From: CAZNYG01 sp964577205 | GTDB lineage: Bacteria; Elusimicrobiota; Endomicrobiia; Endomicrobiales; CAIRNS01 | Direction: 5' to 3' | Assembly (NCBI GenBank): GCA_964577205.1 | Contig: CAZNYG010000011.1 | Location: 1-38,347, forward strand | DNA length: 38,347 nucleotides | Part shown: one piece after another, positions 22,278 to 30,857 of the stretch | How positions within the stretch are numbered: the stretch's first letter is position 1 | Layout of the letters: each line of letters opens with the position of its first letter | Notes under the pieces: model-generated | Seen by the model: only the letters and a program-made list of their open reading frames with translations | Databases searched by the model: none | What the model was told of the DNA's origin: nothing | Position numbers and translations under genes: made by a program

Positions 22278-24818
22278 TTACTGTTTCGCTTTTTCCGGTT
22301 CGGCGCCTTCGTCGTCATCTTCTTTGACCACGGTGGCTATGGCGGCGAGTTTGTCGCCGTCTTCAAGCCGGACCAGGCGGACGCCCTGGACGTTGCGGCC
22401 TATAACGTTGACATCTTTGACCGGCAGGCGGATCGTGATGCCTTTTTCTGTCATCAGCATCAGTTCTTCCTCGTCGTTCGCTTTCTTGATGCCGATGATG
22501 TGCCCGTTGCGGTCGGTGGTCTTCATGTTGATGACGCCTTTGCCGCCGCGGCTCTGAAGGCGGTATTTGCCTACGTCGGTACGCTTGCCGTACCCGTTGA
22601 CCGACGCGGTAAGGAAAACATCCTTTGGCGTCACAACTTCCATCCCGACGACCTCATCTTTGTCCTCGAGCTTGATGCCGCGGACGCCCATGCAGGCCCG
22701 CCCGATGGGACGGACATCCCTGCTCTTGAAACGTATCGCGAGGCCGTTCTTGGTGGCGATGACGATCTCGTCGTTCACCGCGACGGAGCGCCGGACGTCG
22801 ATGAGAACGTCGCCCTTCTCAAGGTTGATGGCGATGATGCCGGCCTTGCGCGGGTTGTCGTACTCGGTAAGCAGCGTCTTTTTGATCGTGCCGTTCCTGG
22901 TGCACATTATGAGGACGCTGTCTTTTTCCTCTTCGAACGAGCGGATGGGAACGGCCGCCGTTATCTTTTCCTCGGAAGAGGAAAGCTGGATGAGGTTCAC
23001 GATGGCTTTCCCCTTGGCCGCGCGGGCGCCTTCGGGGATCTCATAAACGCGGGACCAGAAGACCCTGCCTTTATTGGTAAAGAACAGCATGTGAGCGTGC
23101 GTGTTGGTGATGAAGAGGCATTCGACGAAATCCTCTTCGCGCGTGGTCATGCCGGCAATGCCCCGGCCGCCGCGGCGCTGAGCGCGGTACGTGGCAAGCG
23201 GGATGCGTTTGATGTACCCGGTATGCGAAAGAGTGACCGCGACATCCTCTTCCTGAATGAGGTCTTCAATGCTGAGCTCTGCCGCCTGCGCCATGATCTT
23301 CGTGCGGCGTTCGTCGCCGTATTTGTCCCTGATCTGGAGCAGCTCGTCCTTGATGATGGCGAGCACTTTTTTCGGGTCCGCGAGGATGGCCTTGAGCCGT
23401 TCGATCGTCTTGATGGTTTCCAGATACTCGTCCTCGATCTTTTTGCGCTCAAGGTTGGTCAGGTTCTGCAGCTTCATGTCGAGGATCGCCTGCGCCTGTA
23501 TTTTGGAGAGCTTGAACCGGGCCATCAGATTGGTACGCGCTATGTCCACGTCCTTGGATTCGCGGATGGTGCGGATGACCGCGTCGAGGTTGTCGAGCGC
23601 GATCTTCAATCCTTCCAGAATGTGGGCGCGTGCTTCCGCTTTCGCCAGCTCGAACTTGGTGCGGCGGATGATGATGACCTTGCGATGCTCGACATAATGG
23701 AAGAGCATCTCTTTTATATTGAGCACTTTTGGCTTGTTGTTGACCAGCGCCAGCATGATCACGCCGAACGTCGTTTCCATCTGCGTGTGCTTGAACAACT
23801 GGTTCAGGACGATCTGGGAATTGCCGTCGCGCTTGATCTCAATGACCACGCGGATGCCGTCGCGGTCCGATTCGTCGCGCAGGTCGGATATACCGTCGAT
23901 CTTTTTGTCGCGCACCAGGTCGGCGATCGTTGAAATGAGGTTCGCCTTGTTCACCTGGTAGGGGAGCTCGTTGATGATAATGGCTTCGCGGTTCCCCTTC
24001 CACTCCTCGATCTCGGTTTTCGCGCGCATGCGCACCGATCCGCGTCCGGTCTCGAGGTAATCCTTGATGCCGGCCTTGCCGTAAATGATGCCGGCGGTCG
24101 GGAAATCGGGGCCCTTTATGATCTTCGCGATCTCCGGGATGGTTATATCCGGGTTATCGATGAACGCTATGACGCCGTCGATTACCTCTGAAGGGTTGTG
24201 CGTCGGGATATTGGTCGCCATGCCGACCGCGATGCCGGAGGAACCGTTGATAAGCAGGTTGGGAAGCTTTGCCGGGAGCACGGACGGTTCAAGGAGCGAG
24301 CCGTCGTAGTTGGGAATGAAATCGACGGTGTCCTTGTCCAGGTCGGCCAGCATTTCGTCCGCGATGGCTGCCATGCGGACTTCGGTGTAACGCATCGCGG
24401 CGGGAGAATCTCCGTCGATGGAACCGAAGTTCCCCTGGCCCTGCACCAGAGGGCAGCGGAGCGAGAAATCCTGCACCAGGCGGACCATGGCGTCGTACAC
24501 GGAGTTGTCGCCGTGCGGATGGTATTTACCGAGCACATCACCGACGACGCGAGCGCTCTTCTTGTACGCGGTGTTATGCTTGAGCCCCATTTCCTTCATG
24601 GCGTAAAGGATGCGCCGGTGCACGGGTTTGAGCCCGTCACGCACGTCCGGCAGCGCGCGGCCCACGATCACGCTCATCGCGTAATCGATGTAGCAGTTGC
24701 GCATTTCATCTTCGATGTTGCGCGGGATGACGTTGGGATTGAGCGGAGTTCCCGCGTCACCGGAAGGATTTTTCGGATCCGGCGGCACGGGACTGTTCTT
24801 ATTCGTATCGTCTGGCAT
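22278..24818 (-). CDS. gyrA: DNA gyrase subunit A
   Basis: Encodes 846 aa. Active-site Tyr144 in AAMRYTEVRM; winged-helix region with the quinolone-site stretch HPHGDNSVYDA (residues 100-110); coiled-coil arm; then the C-terminal beta-pinwheel starting with GyrA box QRRGGRGI. The box marks this as gyrase rather than topoisomerase IV. Acidic tail EDDDEGAEPE. It breaks and rejoins DNA to introduce negative supercoils with GyrB. GAGGT lies before ATG. It follows gyrB after a 132-base gap that holds a repeat element. Confidence 0.98.
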   Translation of the reverse strand: MPDDTNKNSPVPPDPKNPSGDAGTPLNPNVIPRNIEDEMRNCYIDYAMSVIVGRALPDVRDGLKPVHRRILYAMKEMGLKHNTAYKKSARVVGDVLGKYHPHGDNSVYDAMVRLVQDFSLRCPLVQGQGNFGSIDGDSPAAMRYTEVRMAAIADEMLADLDKDTVDFIPNYDGSLLEPSVLPAKLPNLLINGSSGIAVGMATNIPTHNPSEVIDGVIAFIDNPDITIPEIAKIIKGPDFPTAGIIYGKAGIKDYLETGRGSVRMRAKTEIEEWKGNREAIIINELPYQVNKANLISTIADLVRDKKIDGISDLRDESDRDGIRVVIEIKRDGNSQIVLNQLFKHTQMETTFGVIMLALVNNKPKVLNIKEMLFHYVEHRKVIIIRRTKFELAKAEARAHILEGLKIALDNLDAVIRTIRESKDVDIARTNLMARFKLSKIQAQAILDMKLQNLTNLERKKIEDEYLETIKTIERLKAILADPKKVLAIIKDELLQIRDKYGDERRTKIMAQAAELSIEDLIQEEDVAVTLSHTGYIKRIPLATYRAQRRGGRGIAGMTTREEDFVECLFITNTHAHMLFFTNKGRVFWSRVYEIPEGARAAKGKAIVNLIQLSSSEEKITAAVPIRSFEEEKDSVLIMCTRNGTIKKTLLTEYDNPRKAGIIAINLEKGDVLIDVRRSVAVNDEIVIATKNGLAIRFKSRDVRPIGRACMGVRGIKLEDKDEVVGMEVVTPKDVFLTASVNGYGKRTDVGKYRLQSRGGKGVINMKTTDRNGHIIGIKKANDEEELMLMTEKGITIRLPVKDVNVIGRNVQGVRLVRLEDGDKLAAIATVVKEDDDEGAEPEKAKQ

Positions 24819-24842
24819 TTGTTACCTCACTTCTTCAATATA

Positions 24843-24945
24843 GGACGATAGACGCGAGACTCTGGATTCAGGATACAAGATGACGGATTGACGGCATTCA
24901 GAGTTATTAATCTTGTGGCCAGTGTCCTGCGTCCTGCGTCCGCAG
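24843..24945. repeat. Inverted degenerate repeat element, GGATAC/GTCCTG family
   Basis: Left arm GGACGATAGACGCGAGACTC (24843-24865, extended by GGATTCAGGATACAAGATGA) and right arm CCAGTGTCCTGCGTCCTGCG (24919-24945) are imperfect reverse complements. The arms bracket about 53 nt between gyrB and gyrA. The same word family recurs between dnaN and dnaA. Confidence 0.65.
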
Positions 24946-24950
24946 TTTTT

Positions 24951-27425
24951 TTATATGTCCAAATTCGTCACTTCCATCGCGTGGGCTTCGATGAACGCGC
25001 GGCGGGGTTCGACCTTGTCGCCCATCAGCGTCGTGAATATCCGGTCGCACTCGATAACGTCTTCCAGTTTCACCTGCAGCAGCTTGCGTTTGGACGGGTC
25101 CATGGTCGTTTCCCACAGCTGTTCCGGGTTCATTTCACCGAGACCCTTGTACCGCTGGATGGCAGCGCCCTGGCGGCCGAAGTCGCGCACCTTCTCGATC
25201 ATTTCCTTTGTACTGTAAAGATCGTATTCCTCGCCGGATTTTATCAGGCGGTAACGCGGTTTCTGCAGCAGTTCGCCGTAATAACTCACGTCAAGCCCGT
25301 GGCCTTCAAGCTTTTTCGCGAGGATGTCCACTCGCTGAAGCTCCCAGAGTTCCTTCGCGTGAGCGCTTATATCCGTGCTGACATCCTGTTCCATCACTCC
25401 CAGCGGCAGTTCGCCGGCGGTTTTCACTTCTTCCGCTTTCTTCTGGAGGAACCGGGTCTTGAATTCCTTCCATTCCTTGTCCGTGTATATGTAGCGCGGT
25501 TCGCCTTCCGCAGGTTCTTCGACGCGGTAAAGCGGGAGCCGCTGTTCTTTTTTGAACTCCAGATAGTTCTTCCAGTCGATGCTCTTTTTGGACAGACGCT
25601 TCATGAGGCCGTCGAGCTCGATCAGGTTTTCCACGATCTGGGAAAGCTTCCGTTCTTCGAAGGAAAGGATCTCTTTGCCCTTGTCGAGGACGCTCAGTGA
25701 AAGGCCCTCCATGCCCTGCGATAAAAGGAACTTGTCCAGAGCGTCTTCGGAATGCAGGTACATTTCCTTTTTGCCTTTTTTTACCTTGAAAAGCGGCGGC
25801 TGGGCGATATAGACGTAGCCTTTATCGATAAGGGGCGTCATCTGGCGGTAGAAGAACGTAAGAAGAAGCGTGCGGATATGGGCGCCGTCGACGTCGGCAT
25901 CGGTCATGATGATGATCTTGTGGTAGCGCGCCTTGTCGACATTGAAATCGTCGTGGCCGATGCCCGTGCCGAAGGCCGTGATCATGGTGCGTATCTCGGC
26001 GTTCGTGAGGATGTTGTTCAACCGCGCTTTTTCAACGTTCAGGATCTTGCCCCTGAGAGGCAGGATCGCCTGGAAGGAACGGTTGCGCCCCTGTTTGGCC
26101 GAGCCGCCCGCCGAGTCGCCTTCGACGATATAGATCTCGGTGTTTTCCGGGTTGCGGTCGGAACAGTCGGCGAGTTTTCCGGGGAGCGACGCGGTGTCCA
26201 GCGCGCCTTTGCGCCGCGTGAGTTCGCGCGCTTTGCGGGCGGCTTCACGGGCTTCGGCGGCGGTGATGGCTTTTTCCAGCACCTTGTTCGCGATGGCCGG
26301 ATTCTCTTCAAGAAAGGCGGCCAGGGCGTCGCCGACGACGGATTTCGTGATGCCTTCCACGTCGGAATTGCCGAGCTTCGTCTTGGTCTGCCCTTCGAAC
26401 TGCGGATTGGGCACCTTGACCGAAACGATCGCGGTGAGGCCTTCACGGACATCGTCTCCGGAAAGCGCCAGGTCCTTGTTCTTCGAAAGTTCGTTCTTTT
26501 TTATGTAGTCGTTGATGACGCGGGTAAGCGCCGAACGGAATCCCGTCAGATGCGTTCCGCCTTCGATGGTGTTGATGTTGTTGACGAAAGAGAAGATCTG
26601 CTCGTTATAGGAGTCGTTGTACTGCATGGCGACTTCCACAACGTTGCTGTCTTTCTCTTTCGTAAAGTAAATGGGGTCCGAGTGCAGCACGGTCTTGTTT
26701 GCGTTGAGGTATTTGACAAAGGTCTTAAGCCCGCCCTCATAGTCGAACGTGTGTTCCTTGTCCTCACGCTCGTCCATGATGGTAATGTGCGTGCCGGCGT
26801 TGAGGAATGCAAGTTCGCGCAGTCGGTTGGAAAGGATGTCGAACGAGTACTGGGTCTCGGGGAAAATTTCCGGGTCCGGCGTGAACGTGACCTTCGTGCC
26901 CTGTTCATCCGCTTTCCCTATCACTTTCACGCCTTCGACCGGTTTGCCGCGATGGTACTCCTGGAAATATGTTTTGCCCTTGCGGTATACTTCCACCTTG
27001 AGCACGGAAGACAGGGCGTTGACGCAGGAAACGCCGACGCCGTGCAGGCCGCCCGAAACCTTGTATGAGTTGTGGTCGAATTTACCGCCGGCGTGAAGCT
27101 TGGTGAGCACGACTTCAAGGGCCGACATGTTCTTGTATTTGGGATGAGGGTCGACCGGGATGCCGCGGCCGTCGTCCAGAACGGTTATAGAGTTGTCCGG
27201 GTGAATGGTAACATCGATATTCTTACAATAACCGGCGAGCACTTCGTCGATAGAGTTGTCCACCACTTCGTAAACCAGATGGTGAAGGCCCATGGGCCCG
27301 GTGGAACCGATATACATCGCGGGGCGTTTGCGCACCGCTTCAAGGCCTTCCAGCACCTGGATCTTCGACGCGTCATAACTCTCTTTGGGAGTTGCCTGTT
27401 TCTCATTTTCGTCTTTTTTTGCCAT
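24951..27425 (-). CDS. gyrB: DNA gyrase subunit B
   Basis: Encodes 824 aa. GHKL ATPase domain (EVVDNSIDEVLAG, VLDDGRGIPVDPH, GLHGVGVSCVNALS), transducer domain, TOPRIM domain (EGDSAGGSAKQGRNRSFQAI, IIMTDADVDGAHI) and the C-terminal GyrA-contact motif QRYKGLGEMNPEQLWETTMD. Its length exceeds the roughly 640 aa of short-type GyrB; the extra residues lie between DADVDGAH and the C-terminal motif (about 580-740), the place of the insertion known from E. coli-type GyrB. GGAGG precedes the ATG. It provides ATP hydrolysis for supercoiling. Confidence 0.98.
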   Translation of the reverse strand: MAKKDENEKQATPKESYDASKIQVLEGLEAVRKRPAMYIGSTGPMGLHHLVYEVVDNSIDEVLAGYCKNIDVTIHPDNSITVLDDGRGIPVDPHPKYKNMSALEVVLTKLHAGGKFDHNSYKVSGGLHGVGVSCVNALSSVLKVEVYRKGKTYFQEYHRGKPVEGVKVIGKADEQGTKVTFTPDPEIFPETQYSFDILSNRLRELAFLNAGTHITIMDEREDKEHTFDYEGGLKTFVKYLNANKTVLHSDPIYFTKEKDSNVVEVAMQYNDSYNEQIFSFVNNINTIEGGTHLTGFRSALTRVINDYIKKNELSKNKDLALSGDDVREGLTAIVSVKVPNPQFEGQTKTKLGNSDVEGITKSVVGDALAAFLEENPAIANKVLEKAITAAEAREAARKARELTRRKGALDTASLPGKLADCSDRNPENTEIYIVEGDSAGGSAKQGRNRSFQAILPLRGKILNVEKARLNNILTNAEIRTMITAFGTGIGHDDFNVDKARYHKIIIMTDADVDGAHIRTLLLTFFYRQMTPLIDKGYVYIAQPPLFKVKKGKKEMYLHSEDALDKFLLSQGMEGLSLSVLDKGKEILSFEERKLSQIVENLIELDGLMKRLSKKSIDWKNYLEFKKEQRLPLYRVEEPAEGEPRYIYTDKEWKEFKTRFLQKKAEEVKTAGELPLGVMEQDVSTDISAHAKELWELQRVDILAKKLEGHGLDVSYYGELLQKPRYRLIKSGEEYDLYSTKEMIEKVRDFGRQGAAIQRYKGLGEMNPEQLWETTMDPSKRKLLQVKLEDVIECDRIFTTLMGDKVEPRRAFIEAHAMEVTNLDI

Positions 27426-27451
27426 GTAATCCTGCCTCCAAACGTATTAAG

Positions 27452-27540
27452 AAATGAAAAATGTAAAATGAAAAGTGTAAATTGTTATTAAGAATACTTT
27501 CTTTGTCTTTCGGTGTTCATTTTACATTTTACATTTTCAG
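27452..27540. repeat. Inverted degenerate repeat element, AAATGTAAA family (gyrB side)
   Basis: Left arm AAATGAAAAATGTAAAATGA (27452-27484) and right arm TTCATTTTACATTTTACATT (27516-27540) are near-perfect reverse complements, with a spacer of about 31 nt. The right arm encodes the last two residues and stop of dciA. Confidence 0.75.
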
Positions 27541-27813
27541 TTGTATTTTAATGTCTCGTATCACGCGGCGGCCGGCAAAATACTGGTTGATCGTGTTCAT
27601 GATCTCGCGCCGGCGCATGGTGAGCTCCTGCACGCCGGCGCTTGAGGACGCCTCGATAATGATCTGGCCCTTTTTAATGCCGACGAGTTCGGCGTACGGG
27701 AACCGCGGCCGCATCTCGTTCTTCCAGATCTCAAGGACCGCGTACCCTTCTTCCGTCAGCCCCAGCTGCCGTTTAAGAAAACCGATAATACTTTCTGCTG
27801 GAGTGAAAGCCAT
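27529..27813 (-). CDS. dciA: DUF721/DciA-family protein
   Basis: Encodes 94 aa. The protein fits the DUF721 family by size, KH-like pattern (LEIWKNEMRPRFPYAELVGI, IIIEASSSAGVQELTMRRRE, IMNTINQYF) and place between dnaN and gyrB. DciA members load the replicative helicase in bacteria that lack DnaC/DnaI; that role is inferred from the family. I start it at ATG 27811-27813 (MAFTPAESIIGFL); a longer frame to 27891 is coded only by repeat arms. No ribosome site precedes it. Both flanks are repeat arms, and its stop codon lies in one. Confidence 0.75.
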   Translation of the reverse strand: MAFTPAESIIGFLKRQLGLTEEGYAVLEIWKNEMRPRFPYAELVGIKKGQIIIEASSSAGVQELTMRRREIMNTINQYFAGRRVIRDIKIQLKM

Positions 27814-27817
27814 AAAG

Positions 27818-27913
27818 TAATGAAAAATGTAAAGTGGAAAGTGTAAAATTGGACAGCAACGACACAACAGAAATGCCTCTCTGTTTTTCATTTTACACTT
27901 TTCATTTTTAATT
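27818..27913. repeat. Inverted degenerate repeat element, AAATGTAAA family (dnaN side)
   Basis: Left arm TAATGAAAAATGTAAAGTGG (27818-27850) and right arm TTTTCATTTTACACTTTTCA (27885-27913) are imperfect reverse complements with a spacer of about 34 nt. It fills the dnaN-dciA gap and stands where a dciA ribosome site would be expected. Confidence 0.75.
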
Positions 27914-27918
27914 GCTTT

Positions 27919-29025
27919 TTATACTCTCATCGGCATGACGACGCAGATGTAGTTCGTGTCGTTGACCGGGCGCAGAAGAGCAGGATTAAGGGCGTTCGTA
28001 AGCTCGAAAAGGACGCTTTCTTCATCGATGTTCTTAAGTACATCGATAAGGAAAACAGGATTGAACGCGATCTCGATGGACGGCCCCGCGTGCGAGATGT
28101 CGATTTCAACTTCACCGGAGCCGAGGCCCTGGGCGGACGCGGATATGCGCAGGGCGCTTTTCGCGAAATTGAATTTTACCGTAGCGGCCTTATCGGACGT
28201 CAGGAGAGCCATCTGGCGGACCGCGGTAAGGACTTCCTTCACGTTTATCTTTATCTGCATGTCGTTCTTTTTGGGAATGACCTGTTCGTAGTTAGGGAAC
28301 GTCCCTTCAATAAGACGGGAAAGGATCGTGATGGAACCGATTTGAAAAGCGATCTGGTTATCGGTGACTCCGATTTTCACGTTCTCTGTTTTTTCATCCG
28401 CGGAAAGGATGCGCTGCACTTCATTGACCGCTTTCGTGGGGATGATGGCGCGGTGTTTAATCTTTTTATCGATCCCCTCGCAGGAAATGAAGGCGAGGCG
28501 GCGCCCGTCGGTCGCTACCAGCTTGAGAATCCCTTCTTCAGCTATAAGATACACGCCGTTCAACACGTAACGGGTCTCATCCGCCGATACGGCGAACGAA
28601 ACGCGGCGCAGCATGGCGCGCAGCACGTCTTTGGCTATAGTGAACGTCTTTTCTTCCGGGAATTCGGGCAGCACGGGATAATCGGATTTGGGAAGGCCCA
28701 TCAGCATGAAATGGGATTTCCCGCATTTAATGTCGATCTGATTGGAATCATCAGATTTGATCTCGATGGAACCGACGGAAGGAAGCTCCCGGATGATGTC
28801 GCCGAACCGCTTTGCCGGTATTGTAACGCTGCCTTCCTTCACTATCTCGCCTTTGATAAAACAGGAAACTCCTACCTCAAGGTCTGTCGATGAAAGTTTC
28901 AGCTGCTGCCCCTGGGTCTCGAAAAGAAAATTTGAAAGAATGGGAAGAGTGCTTCGGGGAGAAACGACGGTCTGAACGATCTGGGTTCCTCTTAAAAGCT
29001 CTTCTTTTCCACAGATTACTTTCAT
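27919..29025 (-). CDS. dnaN: DNA polymerase III beta subunit (sliding clamp)
   Basis: Encodes 368 aa, the standard clamp length, with three repeated clamp domains. Visible marks: LSSTDLEVGVSCF, ETRYVLNGVYLIAEEGILKL, VATDGRRLAF, and the C-terminal peptide-binding end NYICVVMPMRV. It forms a ring dimer that tethers polymerase III to DNA. GGAGG precedes the ATG. It lies downstream of dnaA; no recF follows it. Confidence 0.98.
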   Translation of the reverse strand: MKVICGKEELLRGTQIVQTVVSPRSTLPILSNFLFETQGQQLKLSSTDLEVGVSCFIKGEIVKEGSVTIPAKRFGDIIRELPSVGSIEIKSDDSNQIDIKCGKSHFMLMGLPKSDYPVLPEFPEEKTFTIAKDVLRAMLRRVSFAVSADETRYVLNGVYLIAEEGILKLVATDGRRLAFISCEGIDKKIKHRAIIPTKAVNEVQRILSADEKTENVKIGVTDNQIAFQIGSITILSRLIEGTFPNYEQVIPKKNDMQIKINVKEVLTAVRQMALLTSDKAATVKFNFAKSALRISASAQGLGSGEVEIDISHAGPSIEIAFNPVFLIDVLKNIDEESVLFELTNALNPALLRPVNDTNYICVVMPMRV

Positions 29026-29077
29026 CTGTTGCCTCCATGTTTAATAAAGACCGTCGTAATAGTAGGCGGCTGTATAA

Positions 29078-29086
29078 TGTGGATAA
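29078..29086 (-). promoter_or_regulatory. DnaA box (perfect)
   Basis: TTATCCACA on the minus strand, 53 bases upstream of dnaN. Confidence 0.8.
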
Positions 29087-29175
29087 GCGGCGTTTGATCC
29101 GAAAAACAGTTTTAAAACGTCGTCTGTTTTTGTCGCGGCGAGGTTGTGGGAAAGCCGTTGATAACAGGTGTGGCG

Positions 29176-29184
29176 TTTTCCACA
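29176..29184 (+). promoter_or_regulatory. DnaA box (one mismatch)
   Basis: TTTTCCACA on the plus strand, 8 of 9 matches to TTATCCACA. Confidence 0.5.
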
Positions 29185-29255
29185 TCATCCGGAAACCCGG
29201 AGATTATCCGGCATTTTTGAATGTTACGCAGCGAAAAAAGAAGACTTAATAACAG

Positions 29256-29440
29256 CGGATACAAGACTCCGGACACTGGATACGGGATAACAAAACAACA
29301 AATAAAAACGCTTTTTAAAGAGCAAATGAAACAATAAATATAATTTAAGACTTTTGAAATTTTTAGCCGTTGCTGTTTTGTCTGTGAAATTCTGGTCGCC
29401 TTTATTGTTAATCCAGCGTCCCGTGTCCTGTGTCCGTCGT
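29256..29440. repeat. Inverted degenerate repeat element, GGATAC/GTCCTG family (dnaA-dnaN)
   Basis: Left arm CGGATACAAGACTCCGGACA (29256-29290) and right arm ATCCAGCGTCCCGTGTCCTG (29411-29440) are imperfect reverse complements around about 120 nt of A/T-rich DNA. The right arm ends exactly at the dnaA stop codon (29441). The possible unwinding region thus lies inside the loop. Confidence 0.65.
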
Positions 29441-30802
29441 TTAGTCTTTCTCCGAACGTATATCCTGGCTGATCTGGTTGACCTTGGCGACAAAGTACGG
29501 ATCGGTGGCTATACGCGCTTTTATCTTGTTGCACGCGTGCATGACCGTCGTGTGGTCTTTCCCCCCGAACTCTTCGCCGATCTCGTTTGTGGAAAACTCG
29601 TCGGTCAGCGTGCGCGCCAGGTACATTGCGATCTGCCGGGGAAACGCCACCGCGTCGGTCCGTCGTTTTGATTTCATGTCCTTTATGTCCAAGTTAAAGT
29701 GGCGCGAGACAACTTTCTGGATCTTTTCAATAGTGACCGGCACGGCATCATCCGGCGGACGCACCACGTCTTTGAGTATTTTCTGGACGGAATCAACGGT
29801 CAACGGCGTCCCCGTAAACGCTGAGAAAGCGGTGATGCGGAGCAGCGAGCCTTCCAGTTCACGGATATTCGATTTTATCTGCGTCGCGATATAAAGAACC
29901 ACGTCATCCGGGATATAAAGGCGTTCTTCTTCAGCCTTTTTCCTCATGATGGCTATACGCGTTTCAAGGTCCGGCGGCTGGATGTCGGCTATGACGCCCC
30001 ATTCAAAACGCGATATGAGGCGCGGTTCCAGTGTCGGCAGCTCTTTGGGAGGACGGTCGGAAGTGATGACGACCTGTTTATGCGAATCGTATAGCGTGTT
30101 AAATGTATAAAAGAACTCTTCCTGCGAGCTCTGTCGCCCCACAAGGAACTGGATATCATCGATAAGCAGGCAGTCCAGGTTCCGGTACTTGTTGCGGAAC
30201 GAGGCCGGCTTTTCGAAGCGCAGGGAGTCTATGAACTCGTTTATGAACTTTTCGCTTGTCACGTACAACACGCGCTGCGAAGGGTTGTTCTTGCGGATAT
30301 GGTTGCCTATGGCGTGCAGCAAGTGGGTTTTTCCCAGGCCCACGCCCCCGTAAATGAAAAGAGGGTTGAACTGCCGGCCCGGATCCTTTGCCACCGCTTC
30401 ACACGACGCGTGTGCGAACCTGTTGGAAGCTCCGACTACGAACCGGTCGAACATGTAGCGGGGATTGAACTGTTCTTCCGGCGTGACCTTGACGGCGGGG
30501 GTCGCGGCGGCGGGCTCCTGAATATCCTCCACTTTTTTGAGAATGGAGGTCAGATCCTGCACCGGCTGCAGTTCCAGGCGGACCTGGGCGCCCGCGTTTT
30601 CCGTCAGGACCTGTTCAATATTTCCCTGCTGATGGGTCGTTACCCAGTCGGAAAAATATTTATTGGGGACCTGAAGGACGAAAATGTTGTTGGTGAAAGA
30701 AAGAGGTTTCAGTGGCTGGATCCAGAGGTTAAAAGATTCCTGGACCATCTGCGACTTGAGGTTATCCACAACCTTTTTCCAGAGATCATCAGCATTGACC
30801 AT
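29441..30802 (-). CDS. dnaA: Chromosomal replication initiator DnaA
   Basis: Encodes 453 aa. Domain I (1-80, helicase and partner contact), short linker, AAA+ domain with Walker A GGVGLGKTHLLHAIG, Walker B LLIDDIQFL, sensor region PRLISRFEWG, and domain IV with the DnaA-box signature GKDHTTVMHACNKI. It binds DnaA boxes, opens the origin and starts replication. The start codon lies between a run of DnaA boxes upstream and the candidate origin downstream, so it probably represses its own transcription. Confidence 0.99.
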   Translation of the reverse strand: MVNADDLWKKVVDNLKSQMVQESFNLWIQPLKPLSFTNNIFVLQVPNKYFSDWVTTHQQGNIEQVLTENAGAQVRLELQPVQDLTSILKKVEDIQEPAAATPAVKVTPEEQFNPRYMFDRFVVGASNRFAHASCEAVAKDPGRQFNPLFIYGGVGLGKTHLLHAIGNHIRKNNPSQRVLYVTSEKFINEFIDSLRFEKPASFRNKYRNLDCLLIDDIQFLVGRQSSQEEFFYTFNTLYDSHKQVVITSDRPPKELPTLEPRLISRFEWGVIADIQPPDLETRIAIMRKKAEEERLYIPDDVVLYIATQIKSNIRELEGSLLRITAFSAFTGTPLTVDSVQKILKDVVRPPDDAVPVTIEKIQKVVSRHFNLDIKDMKSKRRTDAVAFPRQIAMYLARTLTDEFSTNEIGEEFGGKDHTTVMHACNKIKARIATDPYFVAKVNQISQDIRSEKD

Positions 30803-30807
30803 TCAAG

Positions 30808-30839
30808 TTATCCCCAGACTTATCCACATATGTGGATAA
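30808..30839. promoter_or_regulatory. DnaA box cluster in the dnaA leader
   Basis: A TTATCCCCA (30808-30816, one mismatch) is followed by TTATCCACA and TGTGGATAA (30820-30839), two perfect boxes arranged as a 20-nt palindrome with a TA centre. They lie 6 to 37 bases upstream of the dnaA ATG, suited to autoregulation or origin function. A possible promoter (CTGGCA-N18-AATAAT) lies just upstream on the minus strand. Confidence 0.85.
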
Positions 30840-30857
30840 AGTAATTCAGGTGGTTGA

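Larger units (their letters stand above)
29057..29365. other. Candidate chromosomal replication origin (oriC)
   Basis: The dnaA-dnaN gap (29026-29440, 415 bases, no gene) contains one perfect DnaA box (29078-29086) and one with a single mismatch (29176-29184). Weaker matches lie near 29143-29152 and 29203-29211. A strongly A/T-rich block (29288-29365) could serve as the unwinding element. TAATAGTAG (29057-29065) lies 12 nt from the perfect box across a GCGGC cluster, similar in layout to box/GC-cluster/DnaA-trio arrangements. Position beside dnaA and dnaN is the usual origin site. A cumulative GC-skew minimum here would support it. Confidence 0.6.

Noticed and set aside
22188..23933. 581-codon open frame on the plus strand opposite gyrA
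   Set aside because: It mirrors gyrA codons (strong third-base GC bias keeps the antisense frame open), with low-complexity Asp/Val/Phe content and no family signature.
25752..27068. 438-codon open frame on the plus strand opposite gyrB
   Set aside because: Same antisense effect; lies wholly within gyrB, which is certain.
27814..27891. N-terminal 26-residue extension of DciA
   Set aside because: Translation of repeat arms only; the family-like sequence starts at MAFTPAES.
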